Shown: positions 51,529 to 62,475 of the stretch, in pieces | Layout of the letters: the number at the start of each line of letters is the position of its first letter | How positions within the stretch are numbered: the stretch's first letter is position 1 | NCBI RefSeq assembly: GCF_038003525.1 | Contig: NZ_JBBOPI010000001.1 | Location: 1,107,001 to 1,171,000 of the forward strand | Length of the DNA: 64,000 nt | Source: Solibacillus sp. FSL H8-0538 | Lineage (GTDB): Bacteria; Bacillota; Bacilli; Bacillales_A; Planococcaceae | Direction: 5' to 3' | Made by a program: the position numbers and the translations under genes | Notes under the pieces: model-generated | Told to the model about the DNA's origin: nothing | The model's database searches: none | Seen by the model: only the letters and a program-made list of their open reading frames with translations

Positions 51529-53724
51529 ATGTATGAAATTTACAAAAACCAACTACAAAGAAATCAATTGTATTCCGGATTATGTCAGATTGCAAAACAG
51601 CTAGATTCAGGGGTTGTGATAATCGATCCACTGAAGGATTTTACAATTGTTTATGCGAATCATGTTTTTACCGAGATGACAGAGTATAGTGACCATGAAC
51701 TTATCGGCTCTAAACTTACAATGCTACAAGGTCCTTTATCGGACAGTGAGCAAGAGCAAGTTTTTTTAGACAGTCTTCAAAATTTCAAGTCGATTAAAAC
51801 GACAATATTTCATTATCGTAAAGATGGTTCGGCATTTTGGCATGAGCTTTCTAGCTTGCCGATTCATGATGAACAGGGAATCGTACAGTTCCACTACATT
51901 ACTTCAAATGATATTACGAGTATCGTAAATATGGAGGCACTTGTATTATTGGAGAGAGAAGTTTATACGGGGCTTGAACAGGGCGATGAGCTTTCTGTGA
52001 TTTTCGAGCATATTTGCAAGTATGTAGAGATGAAATTCCAAAAAAAATGCCGGTGCTCGATTTTGCTTCTTGAGGGCACACAGTTAAAAGTAGTTGCGTA
52101 CGGATCCTTACCAAAACAATTTAAATCGATTATGCATGGCATGGATATATCTAAATTTATTTATAATGAAGAAACAGCAGTGTTTTTAAAAAAGCCCTTC
52201 ATTATTAAAGATATTAAGCAAAATCAAAATAGTTCCGAATATGCGGATATATTCACTTGCTATAATTTAGTGTCTTCTTGGGGTCAGCCGATTGTAAGTG
52301 CGGAAGGTGAAGTGGTTGGTATTTTTTCAATGTATTTTGAAGAAACAGTAGAACCAAGAGATGTTGATTTTCAATTTTTAAATCGAGTTGCACCAATCGT
52401 GACAATGGCATTTAAATATTTCAATCAAAAGAATGAAATTAGCCAACTTGCTTTTTTTGACCACACTACGGGTTTACGGAATATTGAATCGTTTAAAAAA
52501 GAAATCGTGAAACAATGTAGTAGCGGGACTAAAGGTGTTATTTATATTTTTGAACCGGGAGAGTATCAAAATATTGTAGATTTATATGGACGTCAAGGTG
52601 GCGATGAAATTTTACGCCAGCTGTCAGTTCGCCTGAAAAAATTAGACATTTTTGAACAATCAATTTTAGCCCGCTATACAAGCTCTGCAATTATTATTGC
52701 AACAAAATATCAACCAAAGCAGGATTTTAGCCATACGGATGTAGAGGACATGTTGCTAATTGAGCCGTATAAAATTGCGGATAAAAATGTGTATATTACA
52801 CTGAAAATCGGTACCTCACATTTTGATGAGGGTATTTCTACTGATGTTAGTATCCAACGAGCGGATACGGCACTGTCAGCTGCGTTAAAATGTGTAGGTA
52901 CCGTTATAAAGCAGTATGATGAAACCCAAATTACGGCGATTCAACAAGAAATGGAAGTTTTATCACACATCTCAAGTGCACTGAAAAATAAGGAGTTTGT
53001 GCCTGTATTGCAGCCTAAAGTGAATATTAAAACAGGGGAAATCGAAAGCTTTGAGGCATTAGCACGCTGGATGTCTAAAGATGTAGGTTTCGTATCACCA
53101 GCAATCTTTATTCCAGTCGCTGAAAATACAGGGAATATTCATAAAATTGACCGTTCAATTTTAAAGAAAATACTTGTGTGGCAAAAGGCTCGAATGGATG
53201 CTGGAAAGAAAATGTTCCAAGTATCTGTCAATATTTCGCCAAGTCATTTTTATTATCCTACCTTTGTAGAAAATACATTGGCACTCATTCATAGCTCTGG
53301 TGTAGATCCATGTTATTTGAAATTTGAGATTACCGAAAGTATTGAGCTAGAAAATGTACTGCGTGCTAAAAAAATTATTAACGATTTAAAAGACCAAGGC
53401 ATTGCCACGTCAATTGATGATTTTGGTGTGGGCTATTCTTCACTTAGTTATTTACAGGAGCTACCGTTTGAAGAAATTAAAATCGATAAAAGCTTTATTG
53501 ATAATTTAGCCGAGCCGCGTATGAATGCGGTTGTCAAAACCATTATTCAGCTGTCTGGGAATTTACAAATGACATCAGTCGCAGAAGGCATTGAAACCGA
53601 GGAGCAACATAATGAATTGAAAGCGCTTGGCTGTCATATCGGGCAAGGTTATTACTATTACAAGCCTCTTCTATTAGATGAAGTGGAAGACTTATTTAAA
53701 GATGAAACAACCAGTATACACTAA
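51529..53724 (+). CDS. PAS-GAF-GGDEF(degenerate)-EAL protein, probable c-di-GMP phosphodiesterase
   Basis: The 731-residue soluble protein has a PAS domain (about 20-135), a GAF-like domain (about 150-300) and a GGDEF-like domain (about 305-460). An EAL domain (about 475-725) ends it. The GGDEF hairpin position reads ILARYTSSAIII, so cyclase activity is unlikely; an earlier GGDEI string lies in a helix, not in the active loop. The EAL residues look intact: SFEALARW, VSVNISPSHF, FEITES, SIDDFGVGYSS, IKIDKSF and AEGIETEEQ. It should hydrolyse c-di-GMP in response to PAS/GAF signals. Two TATAAT boxes (51465, 51485) lie upstream. Confidence 0.92.
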   Translation: MYEIYKNQLQRNQLYSGLCQIAKQLDSGVVIIDPLKDFTIVYANHVFTEMTEYSDHELIGSKLTMLQGPLSDSEQEQVFLDSLQNFKSIKTTIFHYRKDGSAFWHELSSLPIHDEQGIVQFHYITSNDITSIVNMEALVLLEREVYTGLEQGDELSVIFEHICKYVEMKFQKKCRCSILLLEGTQLKVVAYGSLPKQFKSIMHGMDISKFIYNEETAVFLKKPFIIKDIKQNQNSSEYADIFTCYNLVSSWGQPIVSAEGEVVGIFSMYFEETVEPRDVDFQFLNRVAPIVTMAFKYFNQKNEISQLAFFDHTTGLRNIESFKKEIVKQCSSGTKGVIYIFEPGEYQNIVDLYGRQGGDEILRQLSVRLKKLDIFEQSILARYTSSAIIIATKYQPKQDFSHTDVEDMLLIEPYKIADKNVYITLKIGTSHFDEGISTDVSIQRADTALSAALKCVGTVIKQYDETQITAIQQEMEVLSHISSALKNKEFVPVLQPKVNIKTGEIESFEALARWMSKDVGFVSPAIFIPVAENTGNIHKIDRSILKKILVWQKARMDAGKKMFQVSVNISPSHFYYPTFVENTLALIHSSGVDPCYLKFEITESIELENVLRAKKIINDLKDQGIATSIDDFGVGYSSLSYLQELPFEEIKIDKSFIDNLAEPRMNAVVKTIIQLSGNLQMTSVAEGIETEEQHNELKALGCHIGQGYYYYKPLLLDEVEDLFKDETTSIH

Positions 53725-53725
53725 T

Positions 53726-53765
53726 AAAAATGCTGCAAATTTATCGAGGATTTGCAGCATTTTTA
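53726..53765 (+). terminator. Rho-independent terminator after the EAL gene
   Basis: A perfect 15-bp stem pairs 53726-53740 with 53750-53764. The A-rich left arm and T-rich right arm give the usual U tract. Confidence 0.9.
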
Positions 53766-53830
53766 GGTTCTAACATTTCCCATTAGCCAACCGTTCAGGT
53801 AGTACTACAACGCTCATAGATGGACTTTTT

Positions 53831-53915
53831 AGTGGATGAAAAAGGATACCTTTCTCATCCACGTAAGTAAGGACATCGACTCGCCCTTTCTTGAGTGAGT
53901 TGTGTATTTTTAATA
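53831..53915 (+). repeat. Double-hairpin intergenic repeat, copy D
   Basis: Hairpin 1 pairs GTGGATGAAAAAGG (53832-53845) with CCTTTCTCATCCAC (53849-53862) with one mismatch. The linker GTAAGTAAGGACATCGACTC and a second, less perfect hairpin (ACTCGC with GTGAGT) follow. It lies after the EAL-gene terminator and before cotE. Confidence 0.75.
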
Positions 53916-53978
53916 CGTAACCCTTTAGGCTTAAGCCGCATACACTAATGCGAGTAGTAAGGAAAGGGGAGATTTTCG

Positions 53979-54554
53979 GTGAAGCGTTTACGTCAAATTG
54001 TGACGAAGGCAGTAATTGCGAAGGGGAAAAAGCGTACTGAATGCAGTGAAACGCTGCGTCCACCGAATGTACCGACAAGCATTTTAGGTTGTTGGGTCAT
54101 TAATCATCAGCACCAGGCCAAAAAAGTAGGGAAATTTGTAGAAGTGTCTGGAAAGTTCGATGTTAACGTGTGGTATGCGTTCAATAATCATTCTAAAACG
54201 GCGGTATTTACAGAAACGATTTCCTATAAGGATCGTATTAAGCTGAAATACCGTGACGAAGAAATCTGTGATTCGACTGATGTTCGTGTTCGTGTCTTGC
54301 AACAACCGAACTGTATTGAAGCGGTCATCACACCAAATGGTGAACAGTTTAACGTCGTGATTGAAAGAGAATTTTTAGTGGAAGTAATTGGTGAAACGAC
54401 AATATGCATCAGTGTTCATCCTCTTGATTTTGAGGAGGAATGGAGTTTTGAAGATGAAAGTTCGATTCAATCGTCAAGTTCATCGTCGTCAAGTTCATCA
54501 TGTTCTTCAATTTCAGGCTTTGGGAAATCGAACGAATCGTCTTCATTTTCATAA
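53979..54554 (+). CDS. cotE: Outer spore coat morphogenetic protein CotE with serine-rich tail
   Basis: CotE forms the platform for the outer spore coat around the forespore. The 191-residue protein matches Bacillus CotE through most of its length: IVTKAVIAKGKKRTECSETL, SILGCWVINHQHQAKKVGKF, RVRVLQQPNCIEAVITPNGE and EREFLVEVIGETT. The C-terminus is unusual. After a short acidic patch (DFEEEWSFEDESS) it turns into a serine run of about ten residues and more Ser, ending NESSSFS, where B. subtilis CotE is strongly acidic. The start is GTG after AAAGGGGAG. It lies just before mutS as in Bacillus. Confidence 0.93.
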   Translation: MKRLRQIVTKAVIAKGKKRTECSETLRPPNVPTSILGCWVINHQHQAKKVGKFVEVSGKFDVNVWYAFNNHSKTAVFTETISYKDRIKLKYRDEEICDSTDVRVRVLQQPNCIEAVITPNGEQFNVVIEREFLVEVIGETTICISVHPLDFEEEWSFEDESSIQSSSSSSSSSSCSSISGFGKSNESSSFS

Positions 54555-54561
54555 AAAATTT

Positions 54562-54610
54562 GAGCGCCTTCTACAATTCATAGTAGATATTAGGGCGCTC
54601 TTTTCTATTC
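54562..54610 (+). terminator. Rho-independent terminator after cotE
   Basis: GAGCGCC (54562-54568) pairs with GGCGCTC (54594-54600), enclosing an inner TCTAC/GTAGA pair, followed by TTTTCT. A TATAAT at 54617-54622 just downstream is probably part of the mutS promoter, though no good -35 box is visible. Confidence 0.75.
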
Positions 54611-54655
54611 TTTTGTTATAATGGACAGTACAAGAAAAGCAAGTGAGGGAACCAG

Positions 54656-57283
54656 ATGACTACATATACACCAATGATGCAACAATATTTAGAAGTCAAA
54701 AAAGAGTATCAAGACGCCTTTTTATTTTATCGATTAGGCGATTTTTATGAAATGTTCTTTGAGGATGCTATTAATGCATCACAAATTTTAGAAATTACAT
54801 TAACAGCCCGTGCTGGAAATACGGACAACCCCATTCCGATGTGCGGTGTACCACATCATGCGGCTAAAAATTATATTGAAACACTTGTCGCAAAAGGCTA
54901 TAAAGTGGCCATTTGTGAGCAAACGGAAGATCCAAAGCAAGCAAAGGGCGTTGTAAAACGTGAGGTTGTGCAGTTAGTAACACCTGGAACGATTATGGAA
55001 GGGAAAACGATTGATGGGAAAACAAATCACTTCCTAGCAGCGGCTGAGGAATTGTCCCCTACAGAAATTGCTTTTGCGTACCTTGATGTATCAACGGGCG
55101 AAGCGAATACGTCGACCATTGAAGGCAGTGTAAAGGAATTAATTCAGCAACTACAAGCTTATACTATTCGGGAATTGATTGTGACAGAGCAGCTGTATAT
55201 TTTAATGGCAGAACAAGCTACAAACTACGGCATTGTATTGTCTCGCGAGACAGAAGAAATGGAAGATGTAAAGGCGGGTCAGTATGTGAGCGCGCTACCA
55301 GCAAACCTGCAACCTGTTGCGAAGCGTCTACTACAATATATTGAACGTACGCAAATGCGTTCCTTATCGCATATTCAAGCGTTTAGCTTTACCGAGTCCA
55401 AAAATTATTTGCGTATCGATACAAATTCAAAGCGTAATTTAGAGCTCATTCAGTCAATTCGAGGCGGTGATGCAAAAGGTACATTGTTATGGTTACTGGA
55501 TGAAACCGTGACAGCGATGGGCGGACGTAAATTAAAGCAGTGGATGCACCTGCCCCTTGCAAGTAAACATGCGATCGAAGCACGCCTTGCCATCGTAACG
55601 GATTTGCTAGAAGAGTTTTTCGTACGTGGCGAGCTACAAAAGTTATTGAAACAAGTGTATGACTTAGAGCGTTTAGCCGGACGCGTTGCATTCGGTTCTG
55701 TTGGCGGTCGTGATTTAGCGCAGCTTCGTGAATCACTACGACAAGTACCAGCAATTCAAGCAAAACTACTAGAAAGTGGTAAAGAAACCTTAACAGCACT
55801 TGGGCGACAGTTAGATTTATGTACGGATATTGAAGCGCTATTATCAATGGCTATTACGGATCATCCTCCAATTTCCATTAAAGAGGGCGATGTTATTCGA
55901 GATAGCTACAATGAACAGCTCGATCAGTACCGCTACGCCTCTCGGAACGGGAAGGACTGGATTGCGCAACTTGAACAAAAGGAACGCGAATTGACGGGCA
56001 TTAAAAATTTGAAAATCGGCTATAATCGTGTGTTTGGTTATTATATTGAAATTACGAAATCTCATTTAGGTAATGCGGATTTAGCACGTTATGAGCGCAA
56101 GCAAACACTTGCCAATGCGGAGCGTTATATTACAGAGGAATTAAAAGAAAAAGAAGCGCTTATTTTAAATGCAGAAGAGCAAAGTTTAGCGCTTGAGTAT
56201 CAATTATTCGTTGAACTGCGCGAGGAGCTAAAGGCTTTTATTCCACGTGTACAAGCGTTAGCGGCACAAATTAGTGAACTCGATGTATTTATAAGCTTTG
56301 CTGTTGTTACTGATAAATACCGGTTTACAAAACCAACATTCCACGACGGACGCGCTTTAACAATTATTGAAGGTCGCCACCCTGTTGTTGAAAAAATGCT
56401 AAATAAGCAAATGTATGTACCAAATGATTGTGTCCTAACTAATGATAAAAATATGATGCTGATTACGGGGCCAAATATGTCCGGTAAAAGTACGTATATG
56501 CGCCAAGTCGCACTGATTGTTGTCCTTGCGCAGATGGGCTGTTACGTACCAGCAGAAGTAGCGGAACTGCCAATTACCGATCAAATTTTTACGCGTATCG
56601 GTGCTGCAGATGATCTAGTAGCAGGACAATCAACGTTCATGGTCGAAATGTTAGAGTCACAGCATGCCATTACGCACGCAACGAAAAACAGCTTACTATT
56701 ATTTGATGAAATCGGTCGCGGAACGTCCACATATGACGGGATGAGCTTAGCACAGGCAATGATGGAATATATTCATACGGAAATCGGTGCCAATACACTA
56801 TTTTCTACGCATTATCACGAGCTAACAGACTTAGAAACACAACTGGAGCACCTGAAAAATGTCCATGTAAGTGCGACAGAAAAAGACGGCCGGGTTGTCT
56901 TCTTGCACAAAGTAAAGACAGGAGCAGCAGATAAAAGCTACGGTGTCCACGTTGCTGAACTTGCGGACATGCCACAAGCAATTATTGACCGTGCACGCGT
57001 GTTACTTGAGGAATTTGAAAGTAAGGAGCCTGTGAAAGTTAGTTTACTGACTCCTACCCAATTACTTGAGCATGATCAATCGGTAGAAAAAGCAAAGCCA
57101 GTCCTAAAAGATGAGGAGCTTCAGCTATCATTATTTGAAGCAGTGCGTGAGGAGCCTCAGTTAACACAAGGTGAGCGAGATGTGTTAGAGGCACTTGCGA
57201 AGCTCAATGTAATGGGGACAACGCCGATGCAGGCAATGACAACACTTTACGAATTACAGCAAAAATTATTAAACGATAACTAA
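54656..57283 (+). CDS. mutS: DNA mismatch repair protein MutS
   Basis: MutS finds mismatched bases and, with ATP, recruits MutL. The 875-residue protein is complete. The mismatch-reading Phe-x-Glu is in [15 protein letters not shown], and the core contains [16 protein letters not shown]. The ATPase has Walker [16 protein letters not shown], Walker [17 protein letters not shown] and the ST-His region [13 protein letters not shown]. mutL follows after 14 bp, so they form one operon. Confidence 0.98.
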   Translation: MTTYTPMMQQYLEVKKEYQDAFLFYRLGDFYEMFFEDAINASQILEITLTARAGNTDNPIPMCGVPHHAAKNYIETLVAKGYKVAICEQTEDPKQAKGVVKREVVQLVTPGTIMEGKTIDGKTNHFLAAAEELSPTEIAFAYLDVSTGEANTSTIEGSVKELIQQLQAYTIRELIVTEQLYILMAEQATNYGIVLSRETEEMEDVKAGQYVSALPANLQPVAKRLLQYIERTQMRSLSHIQAFSFTESKNYLRIDTNSKRNLELIQSIRGGDAKGTLLWLLDETVTAMGGRKLKQWMHLPLASKHAIEARLAIVTDLLEEFFVRGELQKLLKQVYDLERLAGRVAFGSVGGRDLAQLRESLRQVPAIQAKLLESGKETLTALGRQLDLCTDIEALLSMAITDHPPISIKEGDVIRDSYNEQLDQYRYASRNGKDWIAQLEQKERELTGIKNLKIGYNRVFGYYIEITKSHLGNADLARYERKQTLANAERYITEELKEKEALILNAEEQSLALEYQLFVELREELKAFIPRVQALAAQISELDVFISFAVVTDKYRFTKPTFHDGRALTIIEGRHPVVEKMLNKQMYVPNDCVLTNDKNMMLITGPNMSGKSTYMRQVALIVVLAQMGCYVPAEVAELPITDQIFTRIGAADDLVAGQSTFMVEMLESQHAITHATKNSLLLFDEIGRGTSTYDGMSLAQAMMEYIHTEIGANTLFSTHYHELTDLETQLEHLKNVHVSATEKDGRVVFLHKVKTGAADKSYGVHVAELADMPQAIIDRARVLLEEFESKEPVKVSLLTPTQLLEHDQSVEKAKPVLKDEELQLSLFEAVREEPQLTQGERDVLEALAKLNVMGTTPMQAMTTLYELQQKLLNDN

Positions 57284-57297
57284 AAAGGTGGCGTGAC

Positions 57298-59187
57298 ATG
57301 GGAAAAATTCAAATTATGGACGAATGGCTGTCCAATAAAATTGCAGCCGGTGAAGTAGTTGAGCGCCCCGCATCCGTTGTGAAAGAGCTAGTTGAAAATG
57401 CAATTGATGCGGGCAGTACAACAATTGAAGTTTTTCTTGAAGAAGCCGGCCTCGCATCAATCCAAGTTGTAGATAACGGCAGTGGCATGGATGAGGAAGA
57501 TGCACTAAAGTCATTCTTTCGCCATGCTACGTCTAAAATAGAAAAAGAACAGGATTTATTTCGCATTCGCACACTTGGCTTTCGCGGGGAGGCATTAGCG
57601 TCGATTGCATCTGTTTCAAAAGTTTCCATTCGCACGTCAGACGGAAAAACGAGCGGTCTTGAACTTTTTTTAGAAGGTGGCCATGTGAAAGAACAGAAGC
57701 CAACCGCTCTTCGAAAAGGAACAGATATTACGGTGGCACAGTTATTTTTCAATACGCCGGCGCGCTTAAAATATTTAAAAACAATCCAAACCGAGCTCGG
57801 TCATTCGATTGATTTACTGAACCGCATTGCACTTGGCTATCCTGAAATCGCGATTAAGCTCGTACATAATGGTCAGACGCTCCTACAAACAAACGGACGC
57901 GGCAATGTACAGCAAGTGCTCGCTGCCATTTACGGAGCCCATAATGCGAAAAAAATGATTGCCTTTGAAGGTGGAAATAATGACTATAAAGTACATGGCT
58001 ATGCAACGCTACCAGAAGTAACACGTGCCTCCAAAAACTATATGTCTTTATTTGTGAACGGTCGCTGGGTGAAGCATTACCTTGTACAAAAAGCCATTGT
58101 CGATGCGTACCATACGTATTTACCGATTGAGCGTTTTCCAATTGTCCTCCTTTATATTGAAGGGGATCCACACTTAACCGACGTCAACGTACATCCGGCA
58201 AAGCATCAAGTACGTCTTAGTAAAGAGCCGGAACTATTAAAGCTTGTAGAAGAAACGCTGCGTGGTGCCATTCGTCAAGTGATTCGCGTACCACAAGTGG
58301 AAAAGCGTGACAAGCCCGTACGTTTACCGAGCGAGCAAATGAATATTTGGAAACCTGCACAAACAGTGGCACCAACATTTGATGAAACGAAGCTGGGTGA
58401 AATTGTCGAACGCTTAACGCATGAGCAACCGATCGTGCGCGAGCAGGCACCACTTCAATCGATTTTTACTCCATTAGCGAGTGCACCAATTTTTATAGAA
58501 GAAAAATCAATAATAGAAGCTTCCGCACAAAGTACACAAGCCCCCATAGCCCAACAGGAACTGCCGCATGAGTCGGATCAAGAATTCTCGGAAAAGAAAG
58601 AGCACTTTCCGCAACTTGAAGTCGTAGGGCAAATTCATGGTACGTATATTGTGGCGCAAATGGAGGACGGCTTTTATTTGATTGACCAGCACGCCGCACA
58701 GGAACGGATTAAATATGAATATTTCCGTGACAAAGTAGGCGAAGTGAATGCGAACGAACGGCAAGCGCTACTGATGCCCCTCACGTTCCACTATTCTGCG
58801 GATGAGGCATTAACCTTGAAGGAATCCATGATCGCACTTGAAGAAGTAGGCGTGTTTTTAGAAGAATTTGGCCAAGCATCCTTTGTAGTGCGTGAATACC
58901 CAACCTGGTTTCCTAAAGGGGAAGAACAGGAAATAATTGAAGAGCTAATCGAGCAAGTTTTGAAAACGCGGAAAACGGACGTTAAGAAACTACGAGAAGC
59001 AGCAGCTATAATGATGAGTTGTAAAAAGTCGATTAAGGCGAATCATTATTTAAATAAAGAACAGATGGTGAAGCTTTTAGATGATTTACGAGCAGCGGAC
59101 AATCCGTTTACTTGTCCACATGGTAGACCGGTGCTTATTCATTTTTCAACATATGAAGTAGAAAAAATGTTTAAGCGTGTGATGTAA
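57298..59187 (+). CDS. mutL: DNA mismatch repair endonuclease MutL
   Basis: MutL is the ATP-driven matchmaker and, in Bacillus-type bacteria, the nicking endonuclease of mismatch repair. The 629-residue protein begins with the GHKL ATPase ([36 protein letters not shown]). A linker of about 100 residues leads to the C-terminal nuclease with [12 protein letters not shown] (the DQHA-x2-E-x4-E motif), SCKKSIKAN and [11 protein letters not shown]. These motifs show it is the endonuclease type used where no MutH exists. AAGGTGG precedes the ATG. Confidence 0.97.
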   Translation: MGKIQIMDEWLSNKIAAGEVVERPASVVKELVENAIDAGSTTIEVFLEEAGLASIQVVDNGSGMDEEDALKSFFRHATSKIEKEQDLFRIRTLGFRGEALASIASVSKVSIRTSDGKTSGLELFLEGGHVKEQKPTALRKGTDITVAQLFFNTPARLKYLKTIQTELGHSIDLLNRIALGYPEIAIKLVHNGQTLLQTNGRGNVQQVLAAIYGAHNAKKMIAFEGGNNDYKVHGYATLPEVTRASKNYMSLFVNGRWVKHYLVQKAIVDAYHTYLPIERFPIVLLYIEGDPHLTDVNVHPAKHQVRLSKEPELLKLVEETLRGAIRQVIRVPQVEKRDKPVRLPSEQMNIWKPAQTVAPTFDETKLGEIVERLTHEQPIVREQAPLQSIFTPLASAPIFIEEKSIIEASAQSTQAPIAQQELPHESDQEFSEKKEHFPQLEVVGQIHGTYIVAQMEDGFYLIDQHAAQERIKYEYFRDKVGEVNANERQALLMPLTFHYSADEALTLKESMIALEEVGVFLEEFGQASFVVREYPTWFPKGEEQEIIEELIEQVLKTRKTDVKKLREAAAIMMSCKKSIKANHYLNKEQMVKLLDDLRAADNPFTCPHGRPVLIHFSTYEVEKMFKRVM

Positions 59188-59218
59188 TAGATGTAAATCC
59201 GAAGCAAAGGGTGATTTA

Positions 59219-60136
59219 ATGGACAAACAAATGCAATATGTAAGAATGAGTGATGGGCATGAAGTTTTTGTTACAACATTTACACCTAAAGAGCAAGTAG
59301 TAGGGCATTTTCATATTTTACATGGGATGGCAGAGCATTCAACACGCTACACATCTTTTGCAGAAATGCTCTGTGAACACGGTTATTTCGTATCGATGCA
59401 CGATCATAGAGGACATGGCAATACCGTTGATCAAAACGGCCAACTAGGCTATTTTGGTGAGCAAAACGGCTTTGCGCGTGTTGTAAAGGATGTATTTGAT
59501 GTCCTGCAAACAATTCGTCAAGGAAGAAATCTCCCACCTGTGACGTTATTTGGGCATAGTATGGGATCGTTTATTGCAAGGCGCTATATACAACTCTATA
59601 GCTCGACATTGCAGGATGTCATCATTTGTGGGACAGGGGCGACAACAAGGCTGCATTATGTGGGGAATCGTCTTGCCAAGGCGCTCGCAAAAACACAAGG
59701 ACCACTAGAAAAAAGTCATCTAATGAATGACCTGAGCTTCGGTAGTTTTAACCAATCATTTAGCAATGTGAAAACGTCATTTGACTGGTTATGTAGCGAT
59801 CAAGAGGAAGTACAAAAATATATCGCTGACCCGAAATGTGGATTTATTGCAACCAATCAATTTTTTGCGGATTTAACAGATGGTCTTATTTTAATAAATA
59901 AAAAGGGTGAAAACTCACGCATTCGTCCAGATTTACCCGTCCTCTTTATAAGTGGCAGTGAGGATCCTGTAGGGGACAAAGGGAAAGGTGTATTCCAAGT
60001 AGCGCAGCAAATGACGGAATCTGGCGTGGAGTCCGTGTCGGTGTACTTATTTGAAGGAATGCGCCATGAAATATTGAAAGAACCAAATAAACAGCATGCA
60101 TACGATATTATTTTACGGTGGTTAAAAAATGACTAA
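59219..60136 (+). CDS. Alpha/beta hydrolase, lysophospholipase/monoacylglycerol lipase-like
   Basis: The 305-residue protein has the serine-hydrolase fold of the PldB/monoglyceride-lipase group. The oxyanion region is [20 protein letters not shown], the nucleophile Ser is in [13 protein letters not shown], the Asp in [13 protein letters not shown] and the His in [28 protein letters not shown] is typical of the family. No signal peptide is seen, so it should be cytoplasmic. It overlaps miaA by 8 nt but the two functions appear unrelated. Confidence 0.9.
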   Translation: MDKQMQYVRMSDGHEVFVTTFTPKEQVVGHFHILHGMAEHSTRYTSFAEMLCEHGYFVSMHDHRGHGNTVDQNGQLGYFGEQNGFARVVKDVFDVLQTIRQGRNLPPVTLFGHSMGSFIARRYIQLYSSTLQDVIICGTGATTRLHYVGNRLAKALAKTQGPLEKSHLMNDLSFGSFNQSFSNVKTSFDWLCSDQEEVQKYIADPKCGFIATNQFFADLTDGLILINKKGENSRIRPDLPVLFISGSEDPVGDKGKGVFQVAQQMTESGVESVSVYLFEGMRHEILKEPNKQHAYDIILRWLKND

Positions 60137-61028
60137 AACAAAAGACGTAGTGGCAATTATTGGCCCTACTGCATCAGGGAAAACAGCACTTAGTATTAAG
60201 TTAGCAAAGGAAATCGGTGGAGAGATTATTAACGGCGATTCCATGCAAATTTACAAACAAATGGATATTGGGACAGCGAAAATTACCGAAGAGGAAATGG
60301 ACGGTATCCCCCATCATCTACTCAGCATTAAAGAACCAACAGAAGGCTTTTCTGTTGCAGAATACCAGCAGCTCGTACGCGACAAAATTGTTGACATCCA
60401 GTCGCGCGGCAAAATGCCAATTATCGTCGGCGGTACAGGCTTATATGTGCAGTCTGTTTTATATGACTTCCAATTTACGAAGGAAGAAGTAGATGAAGAA
60501 GCGCGAAAAAAATATTATGAAGCGCTAGCGGTGCTTGGTCCAGATGCAATGCATGCGCGCCTCGCTGCAATTGATCCAGCAACAGCACAGGAAATTCATC
60601 CAAACAATACGCGTCGTGTTATTCGTGCGCTCGAAATGGCGGAGTTGAGTGGCGTATCAAAGGCTGCCGAGGAATTTAATCGCGGCGATATTGCTTTATA
60701 TAATCATTTAATTATCGGTATGGACATGGACCGTGAGAAATTGTATGCCCGAATTAACTTACGTGTGGACATGATGATGGACAACGGGTTAGTAGAAGAA
60801 GTGAAGGCATTGTATGATGCGAATATTCGAGACGTCCAATCCGTGAAAGCAATTGGCTACAAGGAACTTTACGCCTATTTTGACGGCTTCGTTACATTAG
60901 AGGAAGCAGTGGAACAAATAAAGCAAAATTCAAGACGCTATGCTAAACGTCAATTAACGTATTTCCGCAATAAGATGGACGTCCAATGGATAGGGAATGA
61001 TTGGGATGTCATAATAAAAAACTTCTAA
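60129..61028 (+). CDS. miaA: tRNA dimethylallyltransferase
   Basis: MiaA transfers a dimethylallyl group to A37 of tRNAs that read codons starting with U; MiaB then adds the methylthio group. The 299-residue protein has the P-loop [20 protein letters not shown] and [18 protein letters not shown]. The substrate-contact region [15 protein letters not shown] and [14 protein letters not shown] follow. It overlaps the hydrolase stop by 8 nt and precedes hfq, the order common in Bacillus and many other bacteria. Confidence 0.96.
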   Translation: MTKTKDVVAIIGPTASGKTALSIKLAKEIGGEIINGDSMQIYKQMDIGTAKITEEEMDGIPHHLLSIKEPTEGFSVAEYQQLVRDKIVDIQSRGKMPIIVGGTGLYVQSVLYDFQFTKEEVDEEARKKYYEALAVLGPDAMHARLAAIDPATAQEIHPNNTRRVIRALEMAELSGVSKAAEEFNRGDIALYNHLIIGMDMDREKLYARINLRVDMMMDNGLVEEVKALYDANIRDVQSVKAIGYKELYAYFDGFVTLEEAVEQIKQNSRRYAKRQLTYFRNKMDVQWIGNDWDVIIKNF

Positions 61029-61105
61029 TTTTTCAAAAAAAGAAGGAAAAAATATAGTCATGGCGAATAAAGAGGAGTGAATAGAAAAGAAAAGAGGGAT
61101 CCTTC

Positions 61106-61363
61106 ATGAAATCGATTAACTTACAAGATACGTTTTTAAATTATCTGCGGAAAAATAATATTTTCTTAACGGTATTCCTGTTGAATGGTTTCCAGTTAAA
61201 AGGGACAATCAAATCCTATGACAACTTCACTGTACTGTTAGAATCGGACGGTAAGCAGCAGCTTATTTATAAGCACGCAATCTCTACTTTTGTGCCTTCT
61301 AAACAAGTTGTATTGGCAGGGGAAGAAGATAAATTTAAACCTTTTGTTGATATAAAAGGTTGA
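61106..61363 (+). CDS. hfq: RNA-binding protein Hfq
   Basis: Hfq is a ring-shaped Sm-like RNA chaperone. The 85-residue product carries the Sm1 region ([20 protein letters not shown], then [18 protein letters not shown]) and the Sm2 signature [11 protein letters not shown]. After the core it has about 18 extra residues ([18 protein letters not shown]), longer than the 73-residue B. subtilis protein. GAGGGAT-type sequence precedes the ATG. It follows miaA after 77 bp. Confidence 0.96.
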   Translation: MKSINLQDTFLNYLRKNNIFLTVFLLNGFQLKGTIKSYDNFTVLLESDGKQQLIYKHAISTFVPSKQVVLAGEEDKFKPFVDIKG

Positions 61364-61441
61364 ATTGTATCCTTCGCTAGCAGTTTTCCAGCTATTCACT
61401 TATAATGACAGTGTATAATGAAATATTGGAGGATTTTAAAC

Positions 61442-61744
61442 GTGAAAACAATGACAACTGATGATTTACTAAATTTATTTGATGCAAATGAAGATTTAAA
61501 CGTAATTGATGTTCGCGAGGACTTTGAAGTAGAGCATGGAATGATTCCAGGTGCTATTCACATCCCGCTTGGTTCAATTCCTGAACGTACGGAAGAACTT
61601 GATCCAGCTAAATCATACATCGTCGTATGTAAAGCTGGCGTACGTAGCGCCAATGCTTGCGAATATTTAGCAGCACAAGGCTTTGACGTAACAAACCTAG
61701 AAGGCGGCATGATGTCGTATGATGGTGAGTTAGAATTTAAGTAG
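61442..61744 (+). CDS. Rhodanese-like domain protein
   Basis: Rhodaneses carry sulfane sulfur on a catalytic Cys. The single-domain protein is about 100 residues from the GTG at 61442, with TTGGAGG 9 bases upstream; an earlier in-frame ATG at 61418 would overlap that site. It has NVIDVREDFEVEHGMIPGAI, the active-site loop VVCKAGVRSANAC and NLEGGMMSYDG near the end. No partner gene is adjacent that would tell its sulfur acceptor. Two TATAAT sequences (61401, 61414) lie in the upstream gap. Confidence 0.92.
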   Translation: MKTMTTDDLLNLFDANEDLNVIDVREDFEVEHGMIPGAIHIPLGSIPERTEELDPAKSYIVVCKAGVRSANACEYLAAQGFDVTNLEGGMMSYDGELEFK

Positions 61745-61755
61745 TCTTATAATAT

Positions 61756-61796
61756 AGCGCAGAGTTTTGGGAACCCCCTCAACTCTGTGCTTTTTA
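61756..61796 (+). terminator. Rho-independent terminator after the rhodanese gene
   Basis: AGCGCAGAGTT (61756-61766) pairs with AACTCTGTGCT (61781-61791) with one wobble, then five T residues. Confidence 0.85.
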
Positions 61797-61863
61797 GTAG
61801 GTAAAAAGTAAACCTTTCTAAATGGTGAAAGTGAAATGTACGCGCTTCAATACTTGTCGCGCT
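61797..61863. repeat. Double-hairpin intergenic repeat, degenerate copy F
   Basis: A weakened copy of the repeat: an AGTAGGTAAAAAGTAAACCT-like first half and TCGCGCTCTATTTT in place of the second hairpin core. It lies between the rhodanese terminator and the convergent TRIC gene and may run into the last codons of that gene. Confidence 0.4.
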
Positions 61864-62475
61864 CTATTTTAAAGTTGTATTAATTTTTCGTCTTGGTAAA
61901 TGCCATTTCTTTGTATAGGAACAAATGCGCAATAGTGTAATGAGTATAAATAAAACGTAGTGAAAAATATCGCTCGTGAACATATTGAGGCCAATGATTA
62001 AACCGGCTCCTGCTGCCCACATGGCATAAATTTCATCGCGCAGAACAATTGGTTTACGCCCAGCAAGCAAATCGCGTACCATGCCGCCACCAGAACCAGT
62101 AAGGATGGCTGCAACAATGACCGCACTTAGTGGTAAATTAAGGGATACTGCATACATGGCTCCTTGAATTGCAAAAGCCGAAAGCCCAATAGCATCGGTA
62201 AAATTCCCCCATCGATTCCAATGTTTAATTAAGCGCTGGGGCACTAAAAAGAATATCGTAATAGCCGCAATAGCAATTTGAAACATCGATTCCTGACTCC
62301 ATAGCGTTGATACGGGTAGACCGATTAGGACGTTGCGAATGGCACCACCACCAAAAGCCGTGACAATACCGAGTAAGTAAACGCCGAATAAATCATATTC
62401 TTCTTCCATCGCTACAATCGCACCAGAAATAGCAAAAGCGATTGTGCCAACAACACTAAAGACATCCCATGCCAT
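61864..62475 (-). CDS. TRIC-family cation channel / UPF0126 membrane protein
   Basis: The 203-residue protein has two repeats of about three membrane helices with the Gly-rich motifs of bacterial TRIC channels: FAISGAIVAMEEEYDLFGVY, GGGAIRNVLIGLP and, in the second repeat, TGSGGGMVRDLLAGRKP. Members form trimers that pass monovalent cations such as potassium. The C-terminus is basic (YTKKWHLPRRKI). It is the only minus-strand gene in the window. A GGAGGGGT site precedes the ATG on its strand. Confidence 0.9.
   Translation of the reverse strand: MAWDVFSVVGTIAFAISGAIVAMEEEYDLFGVYLLGIVTAFGGGAIRNVLIGLPVSTLWSQESMFQIAIAAITIFFLVPQRLIKHWNRWGNFTDAIGLSAFAIQGAMYAVSLNLPLSAVIVAAILTGSGGGMVRDLLAGRKPIVLRDEIYAMWAAGAGLIIGLNMFTSDIFHYVLFILITLLRICSYTKKWHLPRRKINTTLK

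Noticed and set aside
52441-52640. Active diguanylate cyclase in the PAS-GAF-GGDEF-EAL protein
   Set aside because: A GGDE string is present, but it aligns with the helix before the active hairpin. The true hairpin position reads RYTSSAI and lacks the catalytic residues.
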